From an uncultured Chloroflexota bacterium (lineage in GTDB: Bacteria > Chloroflexota > UBA11872 > UBA12225): a DNA stretch of 47,806 nt. Shown piece after piece: positions 14,595-22,108 of the stretch (within the stretch, counting starts at the first letter, position 1; each line of letters begins with the position of its first letter). The stretch covers positions 12,012 through 59,817 of the forward strand of contig CADCTC010000105.1 of assembly GCA_902805635.1 (NCBI GenBank), written 5' to 3'. Position numbers and translations under genes: made by a program. Under the pieces are notes generated by a model. It was not told the DNA's origin, did not search any database, and worked only from the letters and a program-made list of their open reading frames with translations.

Positions 14595-15602
14595 GTGGAC
14601 ACCACAGAACACCCACCCCGGTCGAGAAGACCGAACCGAGATCAGAAGGGAGCAGCGCGGTACCAGGAGCTGCGCAACCACACCGTCCGGCTGCTGCCGG
14701 CTGCCGGCGACCGAGAGGCCTGCCGCCGCATCGTCTTGACGGAACGCGATTGCGCGCTGCTGACCGAGGTGCACCGGCACGACTTCCTCACCGCCCAGCA
14801 CGTCACGCTGGCCTTCTTTCCTCCTCCGTCGGGGCGGCGCGCGGCGCACAGCTCCGCAGGCTACCTGCGCCTGCGCGAGCTGTGGGCGGGCCGGTACCTC
14901 GACCGCGTCCAGCGGCCGGTGTCGCCGGTGATCGGCGGGAGCCGCCCCTTGCTGCACGCGCTGGGGCCTCGCGGCGTCCCGGTCGTCGCGGCGCGGTTGG
15001 GCGGGAGCGAGGCCGCCGTGCGGCGCCGCCGGCTGGACCGACTCAGCGACGCGTTCATCGACCACGACCTGCGCGCGACGGACCTGTGGGCCACCCTCAC
15101 CGCCCACCTGCGCCGCACGCGCGTCCGCGGCTGGCGCTGGACGGCGGAGCGCGAGCTGCGGGCGCTCGGGCTGCGGGCGGAGGACCCGCGCACCCACCGG
15201 CCGGTCGCCTTCCTGCCGGACGGCCTCGCGGAGCTGACCTATCCCGACGGGCAGCGGCAGGTGCTGCTGGTGGAGATCGACAACGGCACGCACGACCTCG
15301 ACGCCGCGTCCCGCAAGCTGCGCGCGTTCGAGCTGTTCCTCGCGCAGGGGCACTTCCGCCGCGCCTGGGACGCCACCACGTTCGAGGTGCTGGTCCTCAC
15401 TACGAGCGACCGGCGGCTCGACAACCTGTGGCGCACCGCGCGCGGCGCCGTGGCGCGGGAGCGCTGGCCCGACTACGCGTTCGCCACGTTCGGCGTGCTG
15501 ACCCCCGAGCGCTTCGCCGCGCACGACTGGCTGACGCTGGCCGGCGACCGCAGCGGCGTCCTCTACCGCGATGCCTATCTCGGCGGCCGGAGCGCCGCCT
15601 GA
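14595..15602 (+). CDS. replication-relaxation family protein
   Basis: The 335-residue protein begins near residue 35 with an LTERDCALLTEVHRHDFLTA helix-turn-helix, then a winged region ending RYLDRVQRPV. The C-terminal half holds LLVEIDNGTHDLDAASRKL, the acidic ExDxGT-type motif typical of PF13814, and FEVLVLTTSDRRLDNLW. Members are coded on plasmids and integrative elements and are thought to act at the replication or transfer origin. GTG at 14595 is chosen because AAGGAG lies 8 nt upstream; the frame is open back to an ATG at 14007 that also has AGGAG 6 nt upstream, but the extension is low complexity. Confidence 0.78.
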   Translation: MDTTEHPPRSRRPNRDQKGAARYQELRNHTVRLLPAAGDREACRRIVLTERDCALLTEVHRHDFLTAQHVTLAFFPPPSGRRAAHSSAGYLRLRELWAGRYLDRVQRPVSPVIGGSRPLLHALGPRGVPVVAARLGGSEAAVRRRRLDRLSDAFIDHDLRATDLWATLTAHLRRTRVRGWRWTAERELRALGLRAEDPRTHRPVAFLPDGLAELTYPDGQRQVLLVEIDNGTHDLDAASRKLRAFELFLAQGHFRRAWDATTFEVLVLTTSDRRLDNLWRTARGAVARERWPDYAFATFGVLTPERFAAHDWLTLAGDRSGVLYRDAYLGGRSAA

Positions 15603-15650
15603 CCGTCTGACCGCAGTGCCACGCGCGCTGTGCCCCCAAGGAGCAAGACC

Positions 15651-16166
15651 ATGGAACCACCCACTCCCCCTATTCCCGCCGCTTCGCCCACTGCGCCCGT
15701 CTCCCCCGTCTCTCCCGTTTCCCCGTTCCCGGCAGCTGCCGCGATCAGCGGCGGTCCGGCCGGCCCAGAGCTCGCGGACGCCACTCCCGGACGGCCGGCG
15801 CCACCCGTCGGCTCACCCGGCGGCGCCGAGCCGCACCCGCAGCTGCCGCTTCCGGCGGCTGAGCAACCGCCGCCCGCGCGCGTGTTCCTGTCGGCGCGGG
15901 AGGTCGGCCTGCAGCTCGGCATCCGCAAGTCGCGCGTCTACGAGCTGGCCGCCGCGGGGCTGCTGCCGGTGGTGCGCATGGGCCGGCGCATGCTGTTCCC
16001 CTGCCACGGCCTCGAGGCGCTCGCCGCGGCGGCGATCGAGCGCACCAGGGCCGAGGTGCTCGGCGCCGGCACGTCCTACCCGGCACCCACTCGCGCTGTG
16101 CCGTCCCGTCACTACACCGGCAGCAGCGCCCAGCATAGCGGTCCCGCCGGCCGGCGGGCCGCGTGA
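15651..16166 (+). CDS. excisionase-like helix-turn-helix protein with Pro-rich N-terminus
   Basis: The 171-residue product has about 75 residues of Pro/Ala/Ser-rich sequence with a VSPVSPVSP repeat. A MerR/excisionase-type domain follows: FLSAREVGLQLGIRKSRVYE, then LAAAGLLPVVRMGRRMLF. AAGGAG lies 7 nt before ATG 15651. The gene sits between the replication-relaxation and ATPase genes, all on one strand with short gaps, so it is probably part of that operon. It may bind the origin or the att region; the Pro-rich part is probably disordered. Confidence 0.72.
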   Translation: MEPPTPPIPAASPTAPVSPVSPVSPFPAAAAISGGPAGPELADATPGRPAPPVGSPGGAEPHPQLPLPAAEQPPPARVFLSAREVGLQLGIRKSRVYELAAAGLLPVVRMGRRMLFPCHGLEALAAAAIERTRAEVLGAGTSYPAPTRAVPSRHYTGSSAQHSGPAGRRAA

Positions 16167-16176
16167 GGAGGCGGCC

Positions 16177-18231
16177 ATGCGACTCACGATCGAGCGCGCC
16201 GCCACCGCCCGCCCGGCCGCACGCACCGCGGTCCCACGGCCGGCGTACTCGCTGACCGAGGTGGTGACGCCACGCACCAACGCCGCGACGGTGAGCGCCG
16301 CGGAGAACATGCTGGCGGCGGTCTCGCTGCCCGAGCCCTTCTCGCTGGAGACCGGCGCCGACCGCCGCCAGCGCTGGTTCCTCGTGCGGGCCGGCAGCGC
16401 CGCGATGGAGCGCCACCTGCACGACACCCTCGCGGCGGTCTATCCCCAGGCGGACCTGCGCCCGCTGGATGCGGACGCGGTGCCTGGGTTCGATCCCGCC
16501 CGCTGCCGGGACGGGGAGCAGGTCGCCGCCTGCGCGCTGGCGCTGCGGGCGCCAGCGTACCTGCCGCTGCGCACCTTCGGCGACGCCGACGTGGCGGCCG
16601 ACAGAGCGCCGCACGCGGCGCAGAACGACCCGCTCGCCGGCGTGCTCAGCGCGATGGGCGGCGTGCCCGACGGGTGGCGAGCCCTCGCGCAGGTGGTGCT
16701 GCGCCCCGCGCCCGAGCGCTGGGCCGCGGGCTACGCGCGCATGGCGCTGGAGAGCCCGCTGGACGTCGAGCGACAGCGCGCCATGGCGCAGGCGGCGGCG
16801 CGCACGGACGGCGGCACCCAGCAGCAGATGGTCGTGCTGGTGGCCGGCATGCTGGCGCTCGCCACCGGCTCGTACGCCTACGACCGCTACGCCGACGCGG
16901 ACTGGCCGGCGCTCGCGAAGCTGGTCCTTGGCATCGCCGCGGTGGTCACGGCCGCGGTGTGGCTGTGGCTGCGCCTGCGCACGGCGGACCGGCCGGTGTA
17001 CGACCCGAAGCTGGTGGAGGAGAAGATCAGCCGCGTGGCGTTCGTGGCGCAGGTGCGCCTGGCGGTGTTCGCACCCGCCGGCGTGCCGGGCGCGGCGGTG
17101 GAGGCCCGCGTGCGGCAGCTCGCCGCCGCCTACCGGCAGTTCAGCCGGCCCAACGGCAACGGCTTCGAGCCGGTTGCGCTGCGCCTCGACATGCGCCACG
17201 ACTCCGACGCCCTGTGCCGGCCGGAAGTCCTGCCGGCCCGCCCGTCCGGCTGGCTCCCGCTGCCCGGTCGCGTTGGGGTGAGTCGACTGGCGCCGGTGCT
17301 CAACGTGCGCGAGCTCGCGGGGCTGTGGCACCTGGTGCAGGGGCAGACCGAGGTGCCGCTGCTGGAGCGCACGGCCGCCCGGCAGTGGCAGCCGCTGCCG
17401 GCCGACGTGTCGCGCGGCTGCCGCGTTGGTGTGTCCGAGCACCAGGGGCGCCGCGTGGCGGTCAGCGTTCCCGACGAGCTGCTCACGTCCCGGCATTCCC
17501 TGCTGGTGGCCAAGACCCAGCGCGGCAAGTCGTCGCTGCTGCGCGCCTTCGCCCACCACATCGTGGACCCGGATCGCGGCGGCAGCGAACCATTGGACCC
17601 TCGCGCCATGGGCAGCGGCGTGCCGCCGCGCGGGCTGCTGCTGGTCGATCCGCACCGCGACCTGGCGCGGGCGCTGCTGGGCCTCGTCCCCGCCGGGCGC
17701 CACGACGACATCGTCTACCTCGACGTGGGGGCCGCGGCGGCGGGCGACCACTCCTTCGGCCTGAACCTGCTCGACGTGGGGCTCGGCTGGAGCGGCGACA
17801 AGGCGGTGGCCAACGCGCTGCTCATCTTCAAGCGCGAGTTCGGCCGCAACTGGGGTCCGCGCATGGAGGACGCCTTCCGCTGGGCGCTCAAGACGCTGTG
17901 GGCGGCCAACGAGGACCTGTGCCGCCGCGACCCCGCCGGCGGCCGGGACCGGCAGCTGACCGTGCTGCAGGTGCCGCTCGTGCTGGCCGACCCCGCCTTC
18001 TCTGAGGGCGTGCTCAAGGACGTGGACGACCCCGCCATCCACGAGTGGTGGGACAGCTACTACCGGCCGCTCACCCGCGCGCAGCGCCTGGAAATCATTA
18101 ACCCTGTGCCAGGAACTGTCCCAGTAGGCACGAAAAAGCCCCCTCCGGAGAGGGGGCTTTCTATCTGGTGGGCACACAGGGACTCGAACCCCGGACCTCT
18201 CGGATGTGAACCGAACGCTCTAACCAGCTGA
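16177..18231 (+). CDS. conjugation-type (TraC/VirD4-like) ATPase, C-terminally truncated
   Basis: Residues 1-210 form a soluble N-terminal domain. Two hydrophobic segments follow near 220-265 (VVLVAGMLALATGSYAY and LVLGIAAVVTAAVWLWL). The ATPase core has Walker A LLVAKTQRGKSSLL near 445 and Walker B RGLLLVDPHRDLA near 480, then VANALLIFKREFG. The authentic sequence stops at LEIINPV (about 18106). The remaining 42 codons read through the arm-site sequence, a terminator and the tRNA and are not native. The family usually continues for a few hundred residues after NPV. GAGGAG precedes ATG 16177. The protein would couple DNA to a transfer apparatus, but this copy is probably inactive. Confidence 0.78.
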   Translation: MRLTIERAATARPAARTAVPRPAYSLTEVVTPRTNAATVSAAENMLAAVSLPEPFSLETGADRRQRWFLVRAGSAAMERHLHDTLAAVYPQADLRPLDADAVPGFDPARCRDGEQVAACALALRAPAYLPLRTFGDADVAADRAPHAAQNDPLAGVLSAMGGVPDGWRALAQVVLRPAPERWAAGYARMALESPLDVERQRAMAQAAARTDGGTQQQMVVLVAGMLALATGSYAYDRYADADWPALAKLVLGIAAVVTAAVWLWLRLRTADRPVYDPKLVEEKISRVAFVAQVRLAVFAPAGVPGAAVEARVRQLAAAYRQFSRPNGNGFEPVALRLDMRHDSDALCRPEVLPARPSGWLPLPGRVGVSRLAPVLNVRELAGLWHLVQGQTEVPLLERTAARQWQPLPADVSRGCRVGVSEHQGRRVAVSVPDELLTSRHSLLVAKTQRGKSSLLRAFAHHIVDPDRGGSEPLDPRAMGSGVPPRGLLLVDPHRDLARALLGLVPAGRHDDIVYLDVGAAAAGDHSFGLNLLDVGLGWSGDKAVANALLIFKREFGRNWGPRMEDAFRWALKTLWAANEDLCRRDPAGGRDRQLTVLQVPLVLADPAFSEGVLKDVDDPAIHEWWDSYYRPLTRAQRLEIINPVPGTVPVGTKKPPPERGLSIWWAHRDSNPGPLGCEPNALTS
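18115..18124 (+). repeat. third copy of the ACTGTCCCAG motif
   Basis: The 10 bases match 3185-3194 and 3197-3206. It lies about 42 bp from the right att repeat, between the truncated ATPase and the tRNA terminator. Confidence 0.5.
18135..18160 (-). terminator. intrinsic terminator of tRNA-Val
   Basis: AAAGCCCCCT and AGGGGGCTTT form a perfect 10-bp stem around a 6-nt loop, with a T-run on the minus strand after the stem. It lies directly after the tRNA 3' end and was probably brought in with the island, as its stem differs from that at 3003-3028. Confidence 0.85.
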
Positions 18232-18242
18232 GCTATGTGCCC
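18166..18242 (-). tRNA. tRNA-Val (anticodon CAC)
   Basis: Read on the minus strand it is a complete cloverleaf of 77 bases: acceptor GGGCACA with TGTGCCC, D arm GCTC/GAGC, anticodon stem TTCGG/CCGAG with loop TTCACAT (anticodon CAC, reading GUG), T arm CGGGG/CCCTG with loop TTCGAGT, then ACCA. The CCA is encoded. The 3' 47 bases are duplicated at 3035-3081, which marks this gene as the integration target of the island. Confidence 0.95.
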
Positions 18243-18464
18243 GTAGAGACCGTAATTCTACCAGAATGGGACCCTGCCGCCGCGCCCCGTCTCAAACGTC
18301 GTTCGCACACCTTGTGCGATTTCTCGCCCGCAGGCTCCATGCAGCCTGCCGCTTTTCGCGCCAGATTCGTCTTTATAGTAGGGGGCTACTCTTCGCGCTC
18401 GCGACCGGATTCTGTGGCGTCATGCGCTGTGCACCGACGCAGTTCCATTACCGTGTAGCAGAGA

Positions 18465-18494
18465 CAACAATGGGCAACAAATGACAACAAATAT
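18465..18494 (+). repeat. 10-bp-period repeat CAACAA x3
   Basis: CAACAA starts at 18465, 18475 and 18485, exactly 10 bp apart. The whole cluster resembles that at 18576-18605 with A changed to T at the second base of each unit. Confidence 0.65.
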
Positions 18495-18575
18495 CGCCGG
18501 CAGTGCCACTGCTTGCATTTGGCAGGTCCGCCGACCGTCGTGGCGCCACAGATCATCGTTAACGTGTTGCCGGGA

Positions 18576-18605
18576 CTACAAAGGGCTACAAATAGCTACA
18601 AAAAC
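18576..18605 (+). repeat. 10-bp-period repeat CTACAAA x3
   Basis: CTACAAA starts at 18576, 18586 and 18596. Its flanks (GGG after unit 1, AT after unit 2) match those of the first cluster, so the two 30-bp blocks are related; they start 111 bp apart. Confidence 0.65.
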
Positions 18606-18710
18606 CGGCCAATCATGGCAGCTATCCTCTGTGGCTCACGGCATCCGCCCGACCCGCGCCTCGGCCGGCGTGTCCCGTTCAGTGCCCACTGCCAACTAGG
18701 AGTCTCAAGC

Positions 18711-20423
18711 GTGCCGAGTGTCTCATCGTCACCCGCCCAGGCGGGTGCGTCAGCAACCTTCGACCAGACCGTGCGCCGTAAGCGCGCCATCCTTAGCGTA
18801 TGGGACAAGACCGGTCTGCCCGAGCTCGCCCTCGGCCTCCAGGAGCTGGGCTGGGAGCTCTTCTCCACCGGCAACACCCTCCGCACCCTCCGCGAAGCCG
18901 GCGTCTCCCCCACCAGCGTCGCCGACCTCACCGGCTTCCCCGAGATCCTCGACGGCCGCGTCAAGACCCTGCACCCGCGCGTTCATGGCGGCATCCTCGC
19001 CCGCCGCGATCTTCCCGCCCACAACGCCGAGCTCGACCACCACGACATCGGACCCATTGACCTCGTCGTCTCCAACCTCTACCCCTTCGTCGAAACTATC
19101 GCCGCTTCCGCGGTTCCATTCGGGGCACTCGCCGATCAGTCACCCAGTCCTCAGCACTCAGTCCTCAATCCTGCTATCCAGGCGGCCGCAGAACAGATCG
19201 ACATAGGCGGCCCCACTATGGTGCGCGCAGCCGCCAAGAACTTCGAGCACGTCCTGATCGTCACCGATCCGGCCGATTACCCTTCCATCCTCGACGCGCT
19301 CCGCGCCGGGGTGGTGCCACTGCACGCGCGCGCCCGGCTGGCCCAGAAGGCGTTCGAGCACACCGCCCGCTACGACGCATTCGTCTCGCAGTACTTTGCC
19401 GCCGTCAACGGCGAGCGATTCAGCCAGTCCATCTCGCTGCCGCTCACCCGCACCATGTCATTCTCCTACGGCGAGAACCCGCATCAGGACGGCGCGCTCT
19501 ACCGCCTGGCCGACCCGCGTCTGGCAGGACCCAGCCTGGCCGACCTGCACCAGCTCCAGGGCGACGCCGTCTCGTACAACAACCTGCTCGACCTAGACAG
19601 CGCCTACGCCATCGTCGCCGAGTTCGACGAGCCCGCCGTCGCCATCGTCAAGCACAACTCCCCGTGCGGCGTCGGCACCGGCGCATCGATCACCGAGGCA
19701 TACAAGAAGGCGTTCAGCGGGGATCCCCTCTCCGCCCACGGTGGCGTCGTCGCCGCCAACCGTCCCATCGGCGGCCCCATGGCCGACGCGATGGGCGGCA
19801 CGCTGTACTGGGTCGTCGTCGCGCCGGAGATCACTGAGAACGCCCGCAAGGTCTTCGCCCGCCGTCAGACGCGTCTCTTCGCCCTGCCGGTCCCCAGCGC
19901 GGTCCAGGGTGGGCTTCTCGGCTTCCAACTGCACTTCCGGCCTGTGCTCGGCGCCTTCCTTGCGCAGACGCCCGATGCCGTTCCCGCGCATGACATCATC
20001 TTCCAGGTGGTCAGCAAGCGGCCACCGAGCGACGCCGAGCTGGCGGACCTCCGCTTCGCCTGGCGCGTCGTCAAGCACATCCGCTCCAACGCCGCCGTGT
20101 TCGTGCGCGACGGCGCCGTCGTCGGCGTCGGCGCCGGCCAGCAGCCGCGCGTCGACGCCGTCGCCGCCGCCCGCCGCGTCGCCGCCCGCTCGGCAGCCGA
20201 TGCCCGGCGCGAAGGCGTCAGTCCGGAGCGCCCCGCAGAAGGTGGCGTGATGGCCACCGACGGTTTCTTCGCGTTCCCCGATGCAGTCGAGGAAGCCGTC
20301 GCCGCCGGCGCCACCGCCATCGCCCACCCCGGCGGCGGCAAGAATGATGCGGAGGCCGCTGCCGCCGCTGACGCCCACGGTGTCGCCATGGTCGTCACCA
20401 ACATCCGCCATTTCAGGCACTAG
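18711..20423 (+). CDS. purH: bifunctional AICAR transformylase / IMP cyclohydrolase
   Basis: The 570-residue protein carries out the last two steps of IMP synthesis. The N-terminal IMP cyclohydrolase domain has AILSVWDKTGLPELALGL, ELFSTGNTLRTL and the GRVKTLHPRVHGGILARR motif. The C-terminal transformylase has the KHNSPCGVGTG motif with the catalytic Lys-His, SFSYGENPHQ and AHPGGGKND. GTG at 18711 is set by TAGGAG 8 nt upstream. An unusual insert (ALADQSPSPQHSVLNPAIQ) follows residue 140 of the cyclohydrolase domain; its DNA is a CAGTCCTCA-type simple repeat. glgA follows with no gap. Confidence 0.95.
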   Translation: MPSVSSSPAQAGASATFDQTVRRKRAILSVWDKTGLPELALGLQELGWELFSTGNTLRTLREAGVSPTSVADLTGFPEILDGRVKTLHPRVHGGILARRDLPAHNAELDHHDIGPIDLVVSNLYPFVETIAASAVPFGALADQSPSPQHSVLNPAIQAAAEQIDIGGPTMVRAAAKNFEHVLIVTDPADYPSILDALRAGVVPLHARARLAQKAFEHTARYDAFVSQYFAAVNGERFSQSISLPLTRTMSFSYGENPHQDGALYRLADPRLAGPSLADLHQLQGDAVSYNNLLDLDSAYAIVAEFDEPAVAIVKHNSPCGVGTGASITEAYKKAFSGDPLSAHGGVVAANRPIGGPMADAMGGTLYWVVVAPEITENARKVFARRQTRLFALPVPSAVQGGLLGFQLHFRPVLGAFLAQTPDAVPAHDIIFQVVSKRPPSDAELADLRFAWRVVKHIRSNAAVFVRDGAVVGVGAGQQPRVDAVAAARRVAARSAADARREGVSPERPAEGGVMATDGFFAFPDAVEEAVAAGATAIAHPGGGKNDAEAAAAADAHGVAMVVTNIRHFRH

Positions 20424-21962
20424 ATGAATCGCCCTCTCCGTGTCCTCTTCCTCAGCGTCGAAGTCGCTCCCTTCGCCAAGACCGGCGGCCTGGGCGATGT
20501 CGCCGGGGCCCTGCCCAAGGCGCTGCACCAGCTCGGCGTGGATGTCCGGGTCTGCATGCCGCTCTACCGGAGCGTCGCTCGTCAGCACGTCTCCTCGGAC
20601 CCAGTAGTCCCAAAGTTCGAGGTCCCGCTTGGCGCTGGGTCCGTCGCGGCCGCCGCCTACCAGGGCCACCTCAGCTACGGCCTTCATGAGCATGAGAGCC
20701 GGCCGCCCGGCGCAGCACCAACATCGCACCCGACGAACAACTCGGAGCCCTCGTCGGTGCCCATCTACTTCGTCGATGCCCCACACTATTTCGACCGCGA
20801 TTCCATCTACGGCCACCACGACGACGGCGAGCGCTTCCTCGTCTACGGCCGCGCCGCCCTAGAGCTCTGCCGGTCCCTCGACTGGGCGCCGGACGTGGTC
20901 CATTGCAACGATTGGCACACCGGTATCGTCCCCAACTGGCTTAAGACCATCTACCGCGACGATCCGTTCTTCGCCGGCACTGCCTCGGTCTACACCATCC
21001 ACAACCTCGCGTACCAGGGCCTGTTCGACTACCACTTTCTGGAGCTCGCCGGCCTTCAGCAAGACGGTTTTCCCTACCCCCAGATCCCCGAGCTCGCCCA
21101 TACCGTCGATCTCATGGGTCGTGGCATCCTGTATGCCGACGCCGTCAACACGGTCAGCGAGCGTTACGCCGAGGAGATCCTGACGCCCGAATATGGCGAG
21201 CGCCTCGACCCACTACTGCGCGACCGGAGGGACCGCCTGTTCGGCATTCTCAACGGCATCGACGACGAGGAGCTCGATCCCGCTGCCGATCCACATCTCC
21301 CCACGCGATTCGACGCTGCCACGCTGGAGACGCGCCTCCAGAATAAGCTGGCGCTCCAGCGTGAGGCAGGGCTCCCGGAATCGCCAGGAATCCCCGTCAT
21401 CGGCATGATCGGCCGCCTCTCGGGCCAGAAGGGGCTTGACATCCTCCTACCGGTGCTTGACGCCCTCCTCCGCAGGCCGCTCCAGCTCGTGCTGCTCGGC
21501 ACCGGCGACGAACACTACCACTATCACCTGCGCCAGGCCCAGGAGCGCCACCCCCACAGCGCCGCCGTCTTCCTCACCTTCGATACTCCCCTCGCCCAGC
21601 GCATCTACGGCGGGTCAGATATCTTCCTCATGCCCAGCCGCTACGAGCCATGCGGCCTTGGCCAGCTGATCGCCATGCGCTACGGCAACGTGCCCGTCGT
21701 CCGCACCACCGGCGGCCTCGCCGACACCGTCCAAGACTGCGATCCCCGCGCGGGCCGGGGCAACGGCTTCACCTTCGGTCCGTACGACCACCTGGACCTC
21801 TTCGCCGCCGTCGTCCGCGCTGAGGAAACTTTCAAGCACCCCGACTACTGGCGCACCCTCCAGCTGCGTGGCATGGCCTCAGATTTCTCGTGGAGTCGCA
21901 GCGCTCAGAAGTACCTGGACCTGTACGCCAAGGCGCTAGAGTTCCAACGTCAGGCGACGTAG
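20424..21962 (+). CDS. glgA: glycogen synthase (ADP-glucose type, GT5)
   Basis: The 512-residue protein has the GT5 signature KTGGLGDVAGALPKAL at residues 18-33, the acceptor region YFDRDSIYG, VHCNDWHTGIVPNWLK and YTIHNLAYQG. The C-terminal part has the nucleotide-sugar motifs GMIGRLSGQKGLDIL and EPCGLGQLIAMRYG. It extends alpha-1,4-glucan from ADP-glucose. ATG directly follows the purH stop, so the two are cotranscribed. A stretch near residues 93-115 (rich in Pro, Ser, Thr) is longer than usual and probably a disordered loop. Confidence 0.95.
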   Translation: MNRPLRVLFLSVEVAPFAKTGGLGDVAGALPKALHQLGVDVRVCMPLYRSVARQHVSSDPVVPKFEVPLGAGSVAAAAYQGHLSYGLHEHESRPPGAAPTSHPTNNSEPSSVPIYFVDAPHYFDRDSIYGHHDDGERFLVYGRAALELCRSLDWAPDVVHCNDWHTGIVPNWLKTIYRDDPFFAGTASVYTIHNLAYQGLFDYHFLELAGLQQDGFPYPQIPELAHTVDLMGRGILYADAVNTVSERYAEEILTPEYGERLDPLLRDRRDRLFGILNGIDDEELDPAADPHLPTRFDAATLETRLQNKLALQREAGLPESPGIPVIGMIGRLSGQKGLDILLPVLDALLRRPLQLVLLGTGDEHYHYHLRQAQERHPHSAAVFLTFDTPLAQRIYGGSDIFLMPSRYEPCGLGQLIAMRYGNVPVVRTTGGLADTVQDCDPRAGRGNGFTFGPYDHLDLFAAVVRAEETFKHPDYWRTLQLRGMASDFSWSRSAQKYLDLYAKALEFQRQAT

Positions 21963-21970
21963 ATTCGACT

Positions 21971-22074
21971 GTCATCCCGATGAGCGGAGCGACGAGGGAT
22001 CAGAGCCGCGTGCCTGTGCTGTTGGCCATAGTCATCTGACGGCGGACTTGATCCCTCGCTGCGCTCGGGATGAC
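21971..22074. repeat. dispersed repeat, copies C and D, inverted pair
   Basis: Copy C (21971-22010) starts GTCATCCCGATGAGC on the plus strand and copy D (22048-22074) ends CTCGGGATGAC, its reverse complement. They can pair as a long hairpin between the convergent ends of glgA and the dapA-like gene. Confidence 0.7.
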
Positions 22075-22108
22075 AGCTCACGGAAGCGTGGGTAACCGAG
22101 CCCGGACG

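Larger units (their letters stand above)
3035..18213. mobile_element. genomic island integrated in tRNA-Val(CAC)
   Basis: A 47-bp direct repeat equal to the 3' half of tRNA-Val(CAC) bounds the region (3035-3081 and 18167-18213, no mismatches). The intact tRNA lies at the right end. Inside are five toxin-antitoxin type pairs, two DUF234-type ATPases, palindromes, an iteron-like noncoding region, a replication-relaxation protein, an excisionase-like protein and a conjugation-type ATPase. The dispersed repeat family found on the flanking chromosome was not seen here. No integrase or relaxase gene is recognisable, so the element may be decayed or mobilised in trans. The inserted DNA is about 15.1 kb. 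Confidence 0.85.
18243..18710. other. noncoding stretch between tRNA-Val and purH
   Basis: About 470 bases without a convincing gene. It must hold the divergent promoters of the tRNA and purH. Its notable content is two clusters of 10-bp-period repeats (18465-18494 and 18576-18605). Confidence 0.6.

Noticed and set aside
15745-18177. An 810-codon open frame on the minus strand
   Set aside because: It is the antisense of the conjugation-type ATPase and the HTH gene; composition is rich in Arg/Gly/His/Val with no motif, as expected from a GC-rich shadow.
18243-18710. A purine riboswitch before purH
   Set aside because: No conserved purine aptamer core was seen; the notable content is the phased repeats.
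19593-20819. A 408-codon minus-strand frame over purH and glgA
   Set aside because: Both plus-strand genes have complete conserved motifs; the minus frame is a shadow.
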